IMG/VR virus record: IMGVR_UViG_3300032213_002070
Coordinates: 81,344-145,343 of that record
DNA length: 64,000 nt
DNA from: a virus
Strand: one strand, 5' to 3'
Shown in pieces: positions 63,564 to 64,000 of this stretch. The notes below the pieces were generated by a model. That model worked only from the letters and a program-made list of their open reading frames with translations. It searched no databases and was not told the origin of the DNA. Numbering within the stretch: the stretch's first letter is position 1; each line of letters opens with the position of its first letter. The translations under genes and the position numbers were made by a program.

Positions 63564-63796
63564 AACATTTTGAACTTATTCTAATTCAGGTTCTAATCTC
63601 ATGCAAAAATGTTAGATGCCCAAATTTATATACCTTTTAGAAAAATATGTCTATATTGTATATATGATTTGTAATAGGTATGTTATAATAACTAACGATT
63701 TAAATCGAAAGTTATAAAAAAGCTCTTCTATTTATATCACTTTATATATGTTAAATAACCAATACCAATGCCAAATCGGCAAGGAGAACATCAATA

Positions 63797-64000
63797 ATGA
63801 GAACACCTAATAAGTCATTATTAATTGAGAAGTATATTAACGATAGAGTAGGCCAAGAAATTAAGCCTATGGACATCGCTAATACATTGAGTTGCACAGT
63901 GCAAACTGTGTACCTTTTTATCCGCAATAACCAGAATCGTTTTAGTTCTGTTAACCGTGGTGTATTTAAGATTATAGCTGCTGAAAATCAGTTATTTTTA
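63797..64000 (+). CDS. DNA-binding-like protein, partial
   Basis: Starts behind AAGGAG and runs off the window. The segment PMDIANTLSCTVQTVYLFIRNN looks like a helix-turn-helix with recognition helix, and VFKIIAAENQ fits a following winged part. Possibly a regulator or replication protein; truncated so uncertain. Confidence 0.5.
   Translation, partial: MRTPNKSLLIEKYINDRVGQEIKPMDIANTLSCTVQTVYLFIRNNQNRFSSVNRGVFKIIAAENQLFL

Noticed and set aside
1-64000. tRNA genes and CRISPR arrays
   Set aside because: No tRNA T-arm motif or regularly spaced direct repeats were seen on either strand by eye; a covariance scan would be needed to be sure.

Overview
This window is part of an AT-rich tailed-phage (Caudoviricetes) genome, probably from an environmental contig. 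The evidence is a large terminase, portal, maturation protease, HK97-type major capsid protein, a long tail-fibre region, glycosyltransferases, 2OG-Fe(II) oxygenases, a phage RecA and a Clp-type AAA+ ATPase. The host cannot be fixed from sequence alone.

Layout. From 1 to about 46.0 kb nearly everything is on the minus strand and forms the late or structural arm. In transcription order it holds the AAA+ ATPase (45.7 kb), a family of small Gly/Ala-rich proteins, Cys-rich proteins, a 1364-residue protein, terminase, neck/tail proteins, portal, protease with an embedded Dps-like domain, major capsid, a fibre locus with repeated modules (4.9-21 kb), and auxiliary enzymes (0.8-4.3 kb). From 46.07 to 64 kb most genes are on the plus strand: recA, then from 49.45 to 53.65 kb a series of about thirteen small transcription cassettes. 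Each cassette has a TATAAATT-type box, a leader hairpin that carries the Shine-Dalgarno, a tiny gene and usually a terminator hairpin, often with a UUCG loop and overlapping the stop codon. Operons of small early-type genes follow, then two larger unknown genes (58.5 and 60.2 kb), and a structured leader behind a perfect palindrome and a sigma70-like promoter (63.0-63.25 kb).

Main discovery. Eleven late-arm genes are broken in the standard reading by a single +1 frame change, twelve breaks in all. At every break the upstream frame contains an in-phase CGG followed by A (10 sites) or T (2 sites). Reading CGGA/CGGT as a four-base codon, or skipping one base there, restores full-length sensible proteins: a CPxC zinc ribbon, the start of the maturation protease, the N-terminus of the AAA+ ATPase, an S74-chaperone tail fibre, two paralogous FPP-repeat fibres broken at the same place, and a 1364-residue protein. 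I saw no in-phase CGG read as a normal triplet in the late arm, although TCCG/ACCG strings in other codon phases are common there and break nothing. The early arm uses CGG as an ordinary arginine triplet at least seven times, including CGG followed by A or T. This looks like late-gene-specific quadruplet decoding or programmed +1 frameshifting. No decoding tRNA was found in this window.

A second theme is RNA-level control in the early arm. Shine-Dalgarno sequences lie in or beside hairpin loops whose stems differ in sequence but keep pairing, one leader carries an anti-SD-like loop, one cassette seems to encode only a small RNA, and the 63.1 kb leader has mutually exclusive folds and C-rich loops.
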